DNA from: Azospirillaceae bacterium
GTDB lineage: Bacteria; Pseudomonadota; Alphaproteobacteria; Azospirillales; Azospirillaceae
Assembly: GCA_028283825.1 (NCBI GenBank)
Contig: JAPWJW010000001.1
Coordinates: 1,736,001-1,800,000 of the forward strand
Direction: 5' to 3'
DNA: 64,000 nt
The notes under the pieces: generated by a model
The model's input: the letters and a program-made list of their open reading frames with translations, nothing else
Told to the model about the DNA's origin: nothing
Databases searched by the model: none
In this document: piece after piece, positions 55,111 through 64,000 of the stretch
Position numbering within the stretch: position 1 is the stretch's first letter
How the letters are laid out: every line of letters starts with the position of its first letter
Made by a program: the position numbers and the translations under genes

Positions 55111-57765
55111 TCACCCCAGGCGGGCCAGCGCTTCGGCCAGCTTGGCGCGGGTGCCCTCGGCCTCGGCGCGACGCTCGCGCTGTTCCTCGATCACTTCGGG
55201 CGGGGCCTTGTCGACGAAGTTGGGGTTGCCCAGCTTGCCGTCGACCTTGGCGATCTCCCCCACCAGCTTCTGGATTTCCTTGGCCAGGCGGGCTTTTTCC
55301 TTGTCCAGGTCGATGAAGTCGGCCAGCGGCAGGACCAGCGTCGCGTCGTCCACCACCGCCTGCACGGCACCGCTCGCCGGCGCCTCGGCCGTGGTTGTGA
55401 TGTCCGACAGGCGGGCCAGCTTCAGGATCAGGTCGCGGTGGGTGGTCAGGCGTGCGGCCGTCACATCGCCCGCGTCCTTGACCAGCAAGGGCAGCTGCGC
55501 CGACGGTGGCACGTTCATTTCCGAGCGGATGGTGCGGATGGTGGAGATGAAACGCACCACCCAGTCCATCTCGGCCTGAGCACCGGCGTCCTTATAGGCG
55601 GCCGGGTACTGTGGCCAGACGGCGGTGATGAGGCCGTCGCCGGCATCGGCCTGGCGGTCGCCCAGCTGCTCCCACAGCTCTTCCGTCAGGAAGGGCATGA
55701 TGGGGTGCAGCAGGTGCAGGATCTGGTCCAGCACCCAGGCGGTGACGGCGCGGGTCTCGGCCTTCGCCGCCTCATCCTCGCCCTGCAGGATGGGCTTGGT
55801 GAATTCCAGGTACCAGTCGCAGAAGCTGCCCCAGGCGAAGTGGTAGAGGCCGTTGGCGGCATCGTTGAAACGATAGCCCTCCAGCGCCTCCGTCACCTGG
55901 GTGGCGCAGTCGGCGACGGCGCCCACGATCCAGCGGTTGACCGTCTGGGTCAGGTTGGTGGGTGCGAAGCCCGCCACCGGCGCCACCTGGTTCATCTGGG
56001 CGTAGCGCGCCGCGTTCCATAGCTTGGTCGCGAAGTTGCGATAGCCCTCGACCCGCGAGGTCGCCAGCTTGATGTCGCGCCCCTGGGCCGCCATGGCCGT
56101 CAGGGTGAAGCGCAGGGCGTCGCAGCCGTACTGGTCGATCAGGTCCAGCGGGTCGATGACGTTGCCCTTGGACTTCGACATCTTCTGCCCCTTCTCATCC
56201 CGCACCAGGGCGTGGATGTAGATGGTGCGGAAGGGCACGTCGCCCATGAAGTGGATGCCCATCATCATCATGCGGGCGACCCAGAAGAAGATGATGTCGA
56301 AGCCGGTGACCAGCACGTCGCCGGGGTAATAACGCGCCACCTCCGGCGTCTGTTCCGGCCACCCCAGGGTAGAGAACGGCCACAGGGCGGAGGAGAACCA
56401 CGTGTCCAGCACGTCCGGGTCGCGGTTCAGCAGGGTCGGCGCGCCGTAGTGGGCATCGGCCTCGGCCTGGGCTTCGGCCTCCATCTCCGCGACGAAGAAC
56501 TTGCCGTCAGGCCCGAACCAGGCGGGGATCTGGTGGCCCCACCACAGCTGGCGGCTGATGCACCACGGCTGGATGTTGCGCATCCATTCGTAATAGGTGT
56601 TTTCCCACTGCTTGGGCACGAACTGGGTCCGGCCCTGCTCCACCGCTTCCAGCGCCGGCTTCGCCAGGGTGACGGCGTCGCAATACCACTGGTCGGTCAG
56701 CCACGGCTCGATCACCACGCCGCTGCGGTCACCGTGCGGCTGCATCAGGGTGTGCGGGTCGATCTTCTCCAGCAGGCCCAGGGCCTCAATCTCCTCCACC
56801 ACCTTCTTGCGGGCGACGAAGCGGTCCATCCCCTGGTATTCCGGCGGCACGTGCTCGTTCAGCTTCGCGTCGCGGTCGAACAGGTTGATCATGGGCAGGT
56901 TGTGGCGCTTGCCCACTTCGAAATCGTTGAAGTCGTGGGCAGGCGTGATCTTCACGGCACCGGTGCCGGTCTCGGGATCGGCATATTCATCGGCGACGAT
57001 GGGGATGCGGCGGCCGGTGATGGGCAGGATGACGTTGCGGCCCACCAGGTCCTTATAACGCTCATCCTCCGGATGCACGGCCACGCCGGTGTCGCCCAGC
57101 ATGGTTTCCGGTCGGGTGGTCGCCACGGTGATGAACGTGTCCGCCAGCCCCTCGACTGGATAGCGGAAGTACCACAGGCTGCCCTTCACCTCCTTCTGCT
57201 CGACCTCCAGATCGGAGATGGCGGTGTGCAGCTTGGGGTCCCAGTTGACCAGGCGCTTGTCACGGTAGATCAGACCCTGGCGGAACAACTCCACGAACAC
57301 CTTGCGGACGGCGGCGTTCAGCCCCTCATCCATGGTGAAGCGTTCACGCGACCAGTCGGGGGAGGCGCCCAGGCGGCGCAGCTGGCGGGTGATGGTGCCG
57401 CCGGATTCCGCCTTCCATTCCCAGACCTTCTGCAGGAAGGCCTCGCGGCCCAGATCGTGGCGCGTCTTGCCTTCCTTGGCCAGGTTGCGCTCCACCACCA
57501 TCTGCGTCGCGATGCCGGCATGGTCGGTGCCGGGCTGCCACAGCGCGTCGCGACCGGTCATCCGCTTGTAGCGGATCAGGATGTCCTGCAGCGTGAAGGT
57601 CAGCGCGTGGCCCATGTGCAGGCTGCCCGTCACGTTGGGCGGCGGCATCATGATGGTGTAGGGCTGGGCGTTGCTGTCCACATGGGCGGCGAAAGCGCCC
57701 GAGCGCTCCCACCGCTCATAGCGGCTGCTTTCGACATCGGCGGGGGAGAAGGTCTTGTCCAGCAT
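55111..57765 (-). CDS. valS: Valyl-tRNA synthetase
   Basis: 884 residues of the class I type. The HIGH motif is [17 protein letters not shown] and the KMSKS motif [13 protein letters not shown]. The editing domain ([19 protein letters not shown]) and a C-terminal coiled-coil arm ([20 protein letters not shown]) are present. It charges tRNA-Val and removes mischarged Thr. ATG 57765 has an AGGTG site; a GTG at 57783 is an alternative. It lies downstream of popZ, separated by a terminator. Confidence 0.97.
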   Translation of the reverse strand: MLDKTFSPADVESSRYERWERSGAFAAHVDSNAQPYTIMMPPPNVTGSLHMGHALTFTLQDILIRYKRMTGRDALWQPGTDHAGIATQMVVERNLAKEGKTRHDLGREAFLQKVWEWKAESGGTITRQLRRLGASPDWSRERFTMDEGLNAAVRKVFVELFRQGLIYRDKRLVNWDPKLHTAISDLEVEQKEVKGSLWYFRYPVEGLADTFITVATTRPETMLGDTGVAVHPEDERYKDLVGRNVILPITGRRIPIVADEYADPETGTGAVKITPAHDFNDFEVGKRHNLPMINLFDRDAKLNEHVPPEYQGMDRFVARKKVVEEIEALGLLEKIDPHTLMQPHGDRSGVVIEPWLTDQWYCDAVTLAKPALEAVEQGRTQFVPKQWENTYYEWMRNIQPWCISRQLWWGHQIPAWFGPDGKFFVAEMEAEAQAEADAHYGAPTLLNRDPDVLDTWFSSALWPFSTLGWPEQTPEVARYYPGDVLVTGFDIIFFWVARMMMMGIHFMGDVPFRTIYIHALVRDEKGQKMSKSKGNVIDPLDLIDQYGCDALRFTLTAMAAQGRDIKLATSRVEGYRNFATKLWNAARYAQMNQVAPVAGFAPTNLTQTVNRWIVGAVADCATQVTEALEGYRFNDAANGLYHFAWGSFCDWYLEFTKPILQGEDEAAKAETRAVTAWVLDQILHLLHPIMPFLTEELWEQLGDRQADAGDGLITAVWPQYPAAYKDAGAQAEMDWVVRFISTIRTIRSEMNVPPSAQLPLLVKDAGDVTAARLTTHRDLILKLARLSDITTTAEAPASGAVQAVVDDATLVLPLADFIDLDKEKARLAKEIQKLVGEIAKVDGKLGNPNFVDKAPPEVIEEQRERRAEAEGTRAKLAEALARLG

Positions 57766-57796
57766 GGCGGGCACCTGAATCACGGGCTCAAAAGCG

Positions 57797-57836
57797 GAAA
57801 AAGGAAAAGGGCGGCGCGGGGTCCGGCGCCGCCCTT
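57797..57836 (-). terminator. Terminator between popZ and valS
   Basis: The 11-bp stem AAGGGCGGCGC/GCGCCGCCCTT (57807-57817 with 57826-57836) is followed on the reverse strand by TTCCTTTTTC. Confidence 0.8.
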
Positions 57837-57869
57837 GATCAAAGCCAAGGTTTATCGAAGCGGCGCGCC

Positions 57870-58487
57870 TCAGTCGAGTCCGCGCCGTACCACCTTTTCG
57901 ATCTCGCGCTTGACCAGGCGCTCGACCAGCGACGGCAGGTTCTCATCCAGCCATTCCCGCAGGATGGGCCGGACCAGGACGTGCACGATCTCCTCCAGCG
58001 TGGTGTCGGACCGGCCGATCGGCCCCTCCCCCGTCAGGCTGGGGCCGCCGCGGCGGAAGCTGGACAATCCGGCGAAGGCGCGGCTGGCCGCGTCCTCGGT
58101 GAACTGCGACATCAGCCGGCCGTCATCGTCATCCATGGGCGGCGGACGGCGCGGCGGCGGGGGCGGCGGATCATAGGCGAAGGGATCCGGGAACGGCTCG
58201 GGTTCCGGCAACGGCTCATCCGGCACCACCTCGGTCAGTTCCAGCACGTCGTCTTCCGGCGGGGGCGGCGGCGGCGGGGGAGGAGGTGGGGGCGGCGGCA
58301 TGGGCACCGCCTCGAAGAAATCATCCTCGGGGGGCGGCGGTGGCGGAGGCGGGGGTGGCGGAGGGGGCGGAGGCGGGGGCGGCGCTTCCGGCTCGGCCGC
58401 CGGCGCATCGGTGTCTTCGGAAATGATTCGCCGGATGGAGGCGAGGATTTCCTCCATCGAAGGTTCTTGTTGTGACTTGTCAGCCAT
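57870..58487 (-). CDS. popZ: PopZ-like polar organising protein (DUF2497)
   Basis: 205 residues. The N-terminal helix [16 protein letters not shown] and C-terminal helices ([37 protein letters not shown]) are the two conserved ends of PopZ, which polymerises at cell poles and holds ParB/centromere. The middle is an intrinsically disordered linker with two long polyproline tracts interrupted by acidic [10 protein letters not shown] and [11 protein letters not shown] segments. The proline runs are unusually long. Upstream of valS as in other alphaproteobacteria. Confidence 0.9.
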   Translation of the reverse strand: MADKSQQEPSMEEILASIRRIISEDTDAPAAEPEAPPPPPPPPPPPPPPPPPPEDDFFEAVPMPPPPPPPPPPPPPPEDDVLELTEVVPDEPLPEPEPFPDPFAYDPPPPPPRRPPPMDDDDGRLMSQFTEDAASRAFAGLSSFRRGGPSLTGEGPIGRSDTTLEEIVHVLVRPILREWLDENLPSLVERLVKREIEKVVRRGLD

Positions 58488-58655
58488 TGTTGCCTAACCT
58501 GCCCCTATAACGGCGTGGACCTCTACGGCCTGAACTTATACCGGCGTGACCGGCAGCCTAGGGCAAGAACAGTAAAAATGCCATTGGGTTAATTACTGTG
58601 CCGGAGGCGCCCATTCCGCCAACGCACTTCCCCTGCCCTGCCGGCCACGTCCATT

Positions 58656-58699
58656 ACAAAAACGCAACGGGCGGCACCTTCCGGGGAAGGTACCGCCCG
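58656..58699 (-). terminator. Terminator of tolC
   Basis: The stem CGGGCGG..ACCTT / AAGGT..CCGCCCG (58668-58699, one mismatch) is followed on the reverse strand by TTGCGTTTTTG. It lies about 27 bp beyond the tolC stop. Confidence 0.8.
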
Positions 58700-58725
58700 C
58701 GTGCCGTAAAGTCGAAAGCGACCGC

Positions 58726-60132
58726 TCAGTTGCGGGCGCTTATGGGCTTGTTCTCGTCAACCCCGGGGCCCCACAGCTTGTCCTTCACTTCCTCATAGTG
58801 CGCCTTCACGTCGTAAAGGGGCACGTTCAGGCCCAGCTTCACGGCGGTCAGGTCGCCGATGGAGGACAGCACCTGGTATGACGCCACCTGCTCGTCATGC
58901 TGGGCACGCACCAGTTCCACCTTGGTGTTCACCAGTTCCTGTTCGGCGTTCAGCACGTCCAGGATGGTGCGTGAGCCCACCGCCTGTTCCTGCCGCACGC
59001 CTTCCAGCGCGATTTCGTTGGCGGAGACGGCGCTCTTGTACGCCTCGATGGCGGCGCGGGCGGTGATCAGGGCCTGCCAGGCCTTGATGGCGGTTTCACG
59101 GGCGGAACGGGCCGCTTCCATCATCTGGGTGCGGCGCTGCTGTTCCGTCTGCTTGGCGCCACGCACCTTGGCCGACGTGCCGCCGCCCTCATACAGCGGG
59201 ATGGAGATGTTGGCCGAGATGACGGCCGTGTCGTACTGGGTGTTGGGCGTGGACTGGTCCCAGTTGCGGTAGTACTGGGCCGAGGCCGACAGCTGCGGCA
59301 GCATCTGGCCGAAGGCAGCGTCGATCGCGTCCCGGGACGCTTCGTGGTTGAAACGCGCGGACACGACCACCGGCGCCGACACCTCGGCGGCGGCCACGGT
59401 CTCATCCTCATTGACCGGCAGGTTCGCCAAGCGCGCCGGCTGCGTCAGTGAGCCGGGCATCTCGCCCATCAGCCGGGCATAGGTGGCGCGGCTAGAGGCC
59501 AGCGAACCCTGGGCGGAAATACGGTCGGCGGTGGCGCCGGCCAGACGCGACTCGGACTGGCTGACGTCGGTGCGGGTCAGCTCACCCACACGGAAGCGGT
59601 CACGCGACGCCTCCAGCTGGCGGGTCAGCACCTGCTCATTATTGATGTTGAGATCCAGCACCGCCTGGTCGCGCACCACGTCCAGATAGGCGGTGGCGGC
59701 GTTCAGCAGGATGGTCTGTTCATTATCCAGCAGGGTGGCGCGGCCGGCCTCCACCAGGTTTTCGGCCTGGCTGATGTTGGCCTGGATGGTGCCGCCGGCG
59801 TAGATGGCCTGGTTCACGGTCACGCCGGACTGGGCGGGGTTCATGTGCTCAATGAAGCGGCCTTCGGACAGGCGCTCCTTGCCCACGTTGCCCGAGGCCG
59901 TCACGGTCGGCAGCATCGAGGCACGGGCCTGGGGCACGCCTTCATCAACGGCGCGCTGCCCGGCACGGCCGGCCTCCAGCGTGGGGTTGTTCAGATAGGC
60001 CTGGCTCAACGCGTCCTGCAGCGACTGGCCCTGGGCGGTGCCGCCCATGCCGGCAAGCCCCACGGCCAGCGCCGTCAACGGCAGCGTCGCCACCAGGCGG
60101 CGCGCCCGCTTCACCCATTTTCCGGTTCCCAT
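58726..60132 (-). CDS. tolC: TolC-family outer-membrane efflux/secretion channel
   Basis: 468 residues from ATG 60132 (GAAGG upstream), which gives a regular signal peptide (RARRLVATLPLTALAVGLAG). Upstream ATGs at 60183 and 60189 would add a long extension before it. Two outer membrane efflux repeats are visible (LQDALSQAYLNNPTLEAGRA; AIYAGGTIQANISQAE; YEGGGTSAKVRGAKQTEQQ). It forms the outer-membrane exit duct for type I secretion or RND pumps; no pump genes are in the window. pcm lies upstream, as is conserved in related bacteria. Confidence 0.94.
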   Translation of the reverse strand: MGTGKWVKRARRLVATLPLTALAVGLAGMGGTAQGQSLQDALSQAYLNNPTLEAGRAGQRAVDEGVPQARASMLPTVTASGNVGKERLSEGRFIEHMNPAQSGVTVNQAIYAGGTIQANISQAENLVEAGRATLLDNEQTILLNAATAYLDVVRDQAVLDLNINNEQVLTRQLEASRDRFRVGELTRTDVSQSESRLAGATADRISAQGSLASSRATYARLMGEMPGSLTQPARLANLPVNEDETVAAAEVSAPVVVSARFNHEASRDAIDAAFGQMLPQLSASAQYYRNWDQSTPNTQYDTAVISANISIPLYEGGGTSAKVRGAKQTEQQRRTQMMEAARSARETAIKAWQALITARAAIEAYKSAVSANEIALEGVRQEQAVGSRTILDVLNAEQELVNTKVELVRAQHDEQVASYQVLSSIGDLTAVKLGLNVPLYDVKAHYEEVKDKLWGPGVDENKPISARN

Positions 60133-60495
60133 GCCTTCAGCCCCCATGCCGTCAGACCCACCCGCAGCGGTGTTCTCATGCATCGCCATTTTCCCCAAAA
60201 CACCTTAAGCAAATATATACAGCATCGACTGCGACGCACGGCCAGCTGGAAAAGCCCGCGCCCTATTCCCCATCGGCGCCAACACCGATGTCCTTCTATT
60301 AACACGCCCGGCGACCGCGCATAGGTCCACTTATGGGCAGTGCCGCTGTCTTTCCGATACCAGGCTATACCGATACCATAAACCATTCCCAAGAGCCGCC
60401 AGGGCACCGGGATTACAGCCGGCGCCGAATGGCGGAACGGGAACGGACTCCATCCCGGGGGTGGCGTTATGCGCCAGCCCCCGGGACGGCCTTCA
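60133..60495. other. Gap between tolC and pcm
   Basis: About 360 bp. It contains the alternative tolC starts, an AT-rich patch with TATATA near 60214 that may be part of the tolC promoter, and otherwise no recognisable gene or RNA. Confidence 0.45.
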
Positions 60496-61149
60496 TCAGA
60501 ACACGAATTCCGGACGGCGCTCAAAGCCCGGCAGCGGCTGCACCGCCGCGTCGAACAGCGTGCGGTGGGACACCACGCCGCCGAACTTGCGGTAATAGCG
60601 GGCCTCGCCGATGCCGCGGTCGTTGATGACCACGGCGGCCAGGCGGCCACCTTCGGCCAACTGGTCCAGCAACGCCGCCGGGACCTCGGTCACCGAACCG
60701 TCCAGCAGGATGGCGCCGTAGGGCGCCTTGGCGGCGTGGCCGGCGGCCAGATCGCCCTCGACCACGGTGACGCCGGCAACGCCGGACAGGGCCTTGCGCG
60801 CGGCCTCCACCAGGGCGGCGTCACTTTCCAGCGCCACGACGGAACCGGCCAGCTCGGCCATCAACGCGGCGGAGTAACCGGTGGCGACACCGACGGCCAG
60901 CACCTTGTCGGCCCGGGTCAGGGCCAGTTCCTGCACCAGGCGGGCCAGCACCATCGGCTCCATCAGGTAGCGGCCCGGGGCCACGGCCACATCCTCATCG
61001 ACATAGGCGATACCGGCCAGCGCCTCCGGCACGAAGCGCTCACGCGGAATGGCCAGGAAGGCCTCCACCACGAACGGGTCGGTCACCTTGTTGGGACGAA
61101 TCTGGCCCTCGATCATGTTGATGCGGGCGGCGGTGTAGTCGGCGGCCAT
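60496..61149 (-). CDS. pcm: Protein-L-isoaspartate O-methyltransferase family protein
   Basis: 217 residues. The opening ARINMIEGQIRPNKVTDPFV and IPRERFVPEAL are those of the PCM family members that sit before tolC in alphaproteobacteria. The SAM-binding loop is modified (VLAVGVATGYSAALMAELAG, where GxGxG is usual). It would methylate isoaspartyl residues for protein repair. The start at 61149 is fixed by the family N-terminus. Confidence 0.9.
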   Translation of the reverse strand: MAADYTAARINMIEGQIRPNKVTDPFVVEAFLAIPRERFVPEALAGIAYVDEDVAVAPGRYLMEPMVLARLVQELALTRADKVLAVGVATGYSAALMAELAGSVVALESDAALVEAARKALSGVAGVTVVEGDLAAGHAAKAPYGAILLDGSVTEVPAALLDQLAEGGRLAAVVINDRGIGEARYYRKFGGVVSHRTLFDAAVQPLPGFERRPEFVF

Positions 61150-61345
61150 GGGATATACCGGTCTTATGGGAAGGATCGGGCGGGAGCGCGCATGGGGACG
61201 ATCGCCCCGCACACGCTTGAAAAACCAGGATCGGTATATATCCCGCCCGCCGCCCGAAGACAATTGGCGCATGCGCCGCGCCGGATCGCGCGCCTCCTCC
61301 GGGGCATGGCGTTAACAGAAACGTAAAACGGGACCACCGGCACGC

Positions 61346-61374
61346 TTGACCGCCCCGAACGGCAACGCTATAGA
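61346..61374 (+). promoter_or_regulatory. Promoter of tRNA-Cys
   Basis: TTGACC (61346-61351), a 17-bp spacer and TATAGA (61369-61374), upstream of the tRNA at 61433. Confidence 0.7.
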
Positions 61375-61432
61375 GGCGCCCTGCCCCGATCAACGGCGCC
61401 CCAGCGGCTCAGGCGATCGGTTCACTGTGGAT

Positions 61433-61506
61433 GGCGCGGTGGCAGAATGGTGATGCAACGGACTGCAAATCCGTGAATCCGGGTTCGATTCCCGGCCGTG
61501 CCTCCA
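61433..61506 (+). tRNA. tRNA-Cys (GCA)
   Basis: A 74-nt cloverleaf with acceptor GGCGCGG/CCGTGCC, anticodon loop CTGCAAA (GCA), T-loop TTCGATT and encoded TCCA. Confidence 0.95.
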
Positions 61507-61584
61507 GTGACTTAGCAGAGTTATCCACAGAAGACACGCCAGTCGGGTAATCACCCGGTAGTCACGGGATTGCGCCGTCAGTCC

Positions 61585-62589
61585 TCAGGTGAACCGGGCT
61601 GCCGCCTTGGGTTTGCCGTCCTGCGCCGGCAGCCCCAGGCGCGCCATGAACTCGCGCTCATCGATAATCTCCGGACGACCGAGTCTCGCCGCTTTGCTGC
61701 GCGCGAGGTTCAACTTGGTCGCCCCCGGATCATGGCCGACAACCAGGATGTCCGTGTCGTTCCTGACGCCCGGTTGCCAGCGGCCGCCGGCCTCTTCCAC
61801 CAGACGCCCCGCCGTCTCACGGGGAAGCGTGGAAAGGGTGCCCGTGAACACCACCCCCTTGCCCCGGAACAGCCCCGCATCGGCCGCCCGGACCAGCGGT
61901 GCCAGCCGCTTGTCCAGCGCCGGCACACCCGACGCCGGGCGGGGCGCCCGGAAGGAACAGGGATCATAAGAATGGGGCGTCAGTTTTCCCGCCGACGCAC
62001 CGAGGCCCCGCAGAAGCTCATCCACCGTCGGGTGACCACGGAGGTCCATGGCCCGCATCGCGATGTGGGCACAGGCCTGCGCGTCGCTCAGCGCATCGTG
62101 ATGCCTAAGATCAATCCCCAGATACCCAGCCACGGTCGGCAGGCGGTGATTGGTGAGATCCGGCCAGATCGCCTCGGAAATCTTTACCGTGCAGGCCACG
62201 CCGGCATTCGGCGGCATAAGCCCGTAGCCGGCCAAGGTCGCCTTGAGAACACTGATATCGAAGCTGGCGTTGTGCGCCATGACCAGGCGCCCATCGACAT
62301 GACTTCGGATCATCTCCCAAATCTGCGGAAACTCGGGCGCATGCCGGACGTCCTCCGCCGTGATGCCGTGGATCATGGAATTGCGGGCGTCGAACCGCAT
62401 TTCCCGGGGCCGGATGAGCCAGTGCCCGCTGTGGACAATCCGCCGGCCCGACACCCACACGACCCCGATCGCGCAGGCGCTGTCCCGTTTCGCGTTCGCC
62501 GTCTCAAAGTCGATCGCCACGAAGTCGGCACACGCGAGCGCCTCGGCCAAAGCCATGTCGTCGTTCAGGCTTGTAGGGTTTTCACCCAT
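61585..62589 (-). CDS. DnaQ-like 3'-5' exonuclease with C-terminal BRCT domain
   Basis: 334 residues. The DEDDh exonuclease core has FVAIDFETANAKRDSACAIG (Asp/Glu), MAHNASFDISVLKATL and HHDALSDAQACAHIA (His and Asp). The C-terminal BRCT domain follows (GLFRGKGVVFTGTLSTLPRE; TDILVVGHDPGATKLN), as in ligase NAD-type BRCTs. This fusion occurs in proteins implicated in DNA repair or end processing. The start at 62589 is an estimate. It sits beside a tRNA-Cys gene, a common island integration point, but no integrase or att repeat is visible. Confidence 0.88.
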   Translation of the reverse strand: MGENPTSLNDDMALAEALACADFVAIDFETANAKRDSACAIGVVWVSGRRIVHSGHWLIRPREMRFDARNSMIHGITAEDVRHAPEFPQIWEMIRSHVDGRLVMAHNASFDISVLKATLAGYGLMPPNAGVACTVKISEAIWPDLTNHRLPTVAGYLGIDLRHHDALSDAQACAHIAMRAMDLRGHPTVDELLRGLGASAGKLTPHSYDPCSFRAPRPASGVPALDKRLAPLVRAADAGLFRGKGVVFTGTLSTLPRETAGRLVEEAGGRWQPGVRNDTDILVVGHDPGATKLNLARSKAARLGRPEIIDEREFMARLGLPAQDGKPKAAARFT

Positions 62590-62626
62590 GCGTCCCATCC
62601 CCCAGGCTTGCATGTTTTGCCCCCGC

Positions 62627-63259
62627 TTAAGCCACGAACCCGGCGGCCACCAGGGGCGCCAGGTCGGGCGGCAACGTGCCTTCCAGGTGCATCAGACGTA
62701 CGCGCAGCAGGGCCGCCACCGTCATCGCGTCCTGGATTTCACCCGACAGCGCCATGGCCAGCGCGTCCTTCAGCGGCAGGCGACGGATGACCAGCTGTTC
62801 GGTGTCGTCCGGCGCCACGGGCACGGGCGACAGGCCCCAGGCCAGGTACAGGTGGGCGTGCTCGTTGGTCATGCTGTTGGACATGTCCAGCCGCTGGATC
62901 TCCAGCCACTGTTCGGCGCGCAAGCCCGCCTCTTCCCGCAATTCATCCTGCGCGCCCGCCAGCGGCCCCACCGCCTTGGGGCCGGCCAGGGGAATGCCGC
63001 CCTCCACCATCTCCCAGCTGTAATGGCCGATGGCGAAGCGCCACTGTCCCACCAGCCAGGTGTCGCCGTTCTCCGCCACCGGCAGGACGCCCACGGCCAC
63101 GGTGCTGAGTTCCACCGTGCCATAGAGGCCGGGGCCGCCATCGGGGCGCAGCACGTCGTGGTGCCAGACGCGCATCCACGGCGTCTCATACTTCAGTTCC
63201 CGGCTCAGCACGGTCCAGGGGTTCACGAGGGCGGACGGGGGCGGGGCTTCACGGGACAT
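62627..63259 (-). CDS. NUDIX hydrolase (ADP-ribose pyrophosphatase-like)
   Basis: 210 residues. The NUDIX helix reads AQDELREEAGL, keeping the ELxEExG core but with Asp where the first Arg of the REUxEE signature is expected. Upstream, YSWEMVEGGIPLAG is the strand usual in ADP-sugar hydrolases. It probably cleaves a nucleoside diphosphate derivative. The start at 63259 follows a non-conserved extension. Confidence 0.85.
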   Translation of the reverse strand: MSREAPPPSALVNPWTVLSRELKYETPWMRVWHHDVLRPDGGPGLYGTVELSTVAVGVLPVAENGDTWLVGQWRFAIGHYSWEMVEGGIPLAGPKAVGPLAGAQDELREEAGLRAEQWLEIQRLDMSNSMTNEHAHLYLAWGLSPVPVAPDDTEQLVIRRLPLKDALAMALSGEIQDAMTVAALLRVRLMHLEGTLPPDLAPLVAAGFVA

Positions 63260-63424
63260 GCTTGGAACTTCCTGGCGACCGACGGCGTTACGCCAGGGAT
63301 AAGGCAAAAGCGCCGATGACGGATACCCCCCATCCACCATATCTGGCAGCACCCGCGGAAAACCCCCTAGATCAAGGCGTTATGTGGAACCGTCATTTTT
63401 TTTCCATTTCGCCAAACAAAGGGG

Positions 63425-63453
63425 TTCCAATCCCAAAAACGCTTTGCTATATC
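63425..63453 (+). promoter_or_regulatory. Candidate promoter of tRNA-Asn
   Basis: TTCCAA, a 17-bp spacer and TATATC, 60 bp before the tRNA. The upstream T-rich stretch may act as an UP-like element. Confidence 0.45.
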
Positions 63454-63512
63454 ACCGCCCACCGCAGCGCCGCTGACTGATCGGTCAAACGAAAACGAAG
63501 CAGGCGCGCTGA

Positions 63513-63588
<76 letters not shown>

Positions 63589-63594
63589 ATAGAG

Positions 63595-63632
63595 CCCCCC
63601 GGAACCGCAAGGTTCCGGGGGGTTTTCTTTTG
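63595..63632 (+). terminator. Terminator after tRNA-Asn
   Basis: A 12-bp perfect stem, CCCCCCGGAACC/GGTTCCGGGGGG, with GCAA loop, followed by TTTTCTTTT. Confidence 0.92.
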
Positions 63633-63754
63633 CCCCACTCAGATATTCCTTCGATCAAGTCCGAACGTCCTGGCCGGGCCGGCAGCCGGGTGCTGCGGTA
63701 GGTCAAGCGTTTGCGACGCCGCCCTTCGCCTTGACGGGCGCCACGCTCCAGCGG

Positions 63755-63786
63755 ATATTTAATGAACGGTAGCGTTCATTAAATAT
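63755..63786. promoter_or_regulatory. Large palindromic operator before the hydrolase gene
   Basis: ATATTTAATGAACG-GTAG-CGTTCATTAAATAT, 14-bp perfect arms with a 4-bp spacer, 25 bp before the start codon. The TGAACG..CGTTCA core looks like a TetR-family site. TTGACG at 63731-63736 may be the -35 box, with the -10 inside the palindrome. Confidence 0.75.
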
Positions 63787-63811
63787 GCCGGCGGGGCGGC
63801 AGGAGGGGGCC

Positions 63812-64000
63812 ATGAAGCTCGACTTCAGCAAAAAGGCCATGGACATCGGCACCGCCGAATTCAATTTCATGCGGACGCTCATGGTCGCGGGCACCGGGGG
63901 TGCCGAGGTCAACGAGTGCTTTCTGGCCCTTGGCCGCATCAAGGCCAATGATCCGGAAAGCTGGGTGCGCGAATGGGCACTCCTCGCGGATCGCCGCCGA
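63812..64000 (+). CDS. Alpha/beta-hydrolase-like protein, start only (cut by window edge)
   Basis: 63 residues are visible from an ATG behind a strong AGGAGGGGG site. The opening (IGTAEFNFMRTLMVAGTGGA; NDPESWVREWALLADR) matches the N-terminal cap of esterase-like alpha/beta hydrolases of the pseudooxynicotine-hydrolase/FrsA-like group. The catalytic domain lies outside the window, so the assignment is tentative. Repression through the palindrome upstream is likely. Confidence 0.5.
   Translation, partial: MKLDFSKKAMDIGTAEFNFMRTLMVAGTGGAEVNECFLALGRIKANDPESWVREWALLADRRR

Noticed and set aside
56212-58176. A 654-codon open frame on the plus strand
   Set aside because: It is antisense to valS and popZ; no family resemblance.
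61433-63259. Genomic island at tRNA-Cys
   Set aside because: No integrase, no repeat of the tRNA 3' end and no composition break were found.
63703-63948. Minus-strand open frame at the window end
   Set aside because: It covers the palindrome and runs antisense to the hydrolase start, which has a strong ribosome site.

Overview
The window is high-GC chromosomal DNA of an alphaproteobacterium, most likely Rhodospirillales near Azospirillaceae (Azospirillum, Nitrospirillum, Niveispirillum type). This is inferred from the pcm-tolC-popZ-valS order, the DUF2497/PopZ polar organiser, the rpsF-rpsR-rplI operon, an Entner-Doudoroff block (zwf, edd, eda), a FecI-FecR-TonB receptor unit with an STN domain, and molybdenum-hydroxylase accessory genes. 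No prophage, IS element or CRISPR array is visible, so it reads as ordinary chromosome with small accessory islands.

Layout. 1-6.1 kb: a truncated LysR regulator divergent from an EamA exporter, a phospholipase D-like protein and a TPR/glycosyltransferase-like protein. 6.1-7.7 kb: the ribosomal operon rpsF-rpsR-rplI with a clear promoter, a structured leader and a UUCG terminator. 7.7-15 kb: small unknown proteins, a secreted HExxH peptidase, a chemoreceptor, a MarR regulator and a frame-broken ClC channel. 15.5-20.5 kb: molybdenum-hydroxylase accessory genes (CoxG-like, a reduced CoxM-like protein, XdhC-like, and a molybdopterin-binding/MobA-like fusion) without the catalytic subunits. 20.5-24.4 kb: a glycosyltransferase-like protein, two identical tRNA-Val(CAC) genes, an SDR and an orphan NMT1/THI5-like binding protein. 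24.4-32.4 kb: a PAS-GGDEF-EAL protein, a degenerate kinase-like membrane protein with a small partner, a glutaminyl cyclotransferase and an OhrR-like regulator. 32.7-37.5 kb: a frame-broken APC permease, a MerR-controlled reductase and a frame-broken FadB-like protein. 37.7-42.5 kb: TonB receptor, FecR and FecI. 42.6-44.8 kb: a LysR regulator with two exported small proteins. 45-49 kb: eda, edd, zwf. 49-54.4 kb: aldehyde dehydrogenase, glmU, gph and a membrane protein. 54.4-55 kb: BrnT/BrnA toxin-antitoxin. 55-61.2 kb: valS, popZ, tolC, pcm. 61.4-64 kb: tRNA-Cys, a DnaQ-like exonuclease with BRCT, a NUDIX hydrolase, tRNA-Asn and the start of a hydrolase behind a large palindrome.

The most striking unexplained signal is a dispersed family of about 155-bp elements made of five consecutive hairpins. 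There are six sites: about 24.2, 29.6, 30.6, 37.6, 44.8 and 50.9 kb. All copies have the same orientation and all lie just beyond gene 3' ends. Between copies the stem bases change in a compensatory way, while the loops (RTCC, GGTC-like) and linkers stay constant. That argues for selection on, or templated maintenance of, a folded DNA or RNA. The 24.2 kb copy is a 112-bp tandem array that supplies the stop codon and last codons of the neighbouring GGDEF-EAL gene.

Four otherwise intact genes (ClC channel, kinase partner, APC permease, FadB-like) each carry what looks like one extra C/G. The bases at these sites should be confirmed before the genes are called dead.
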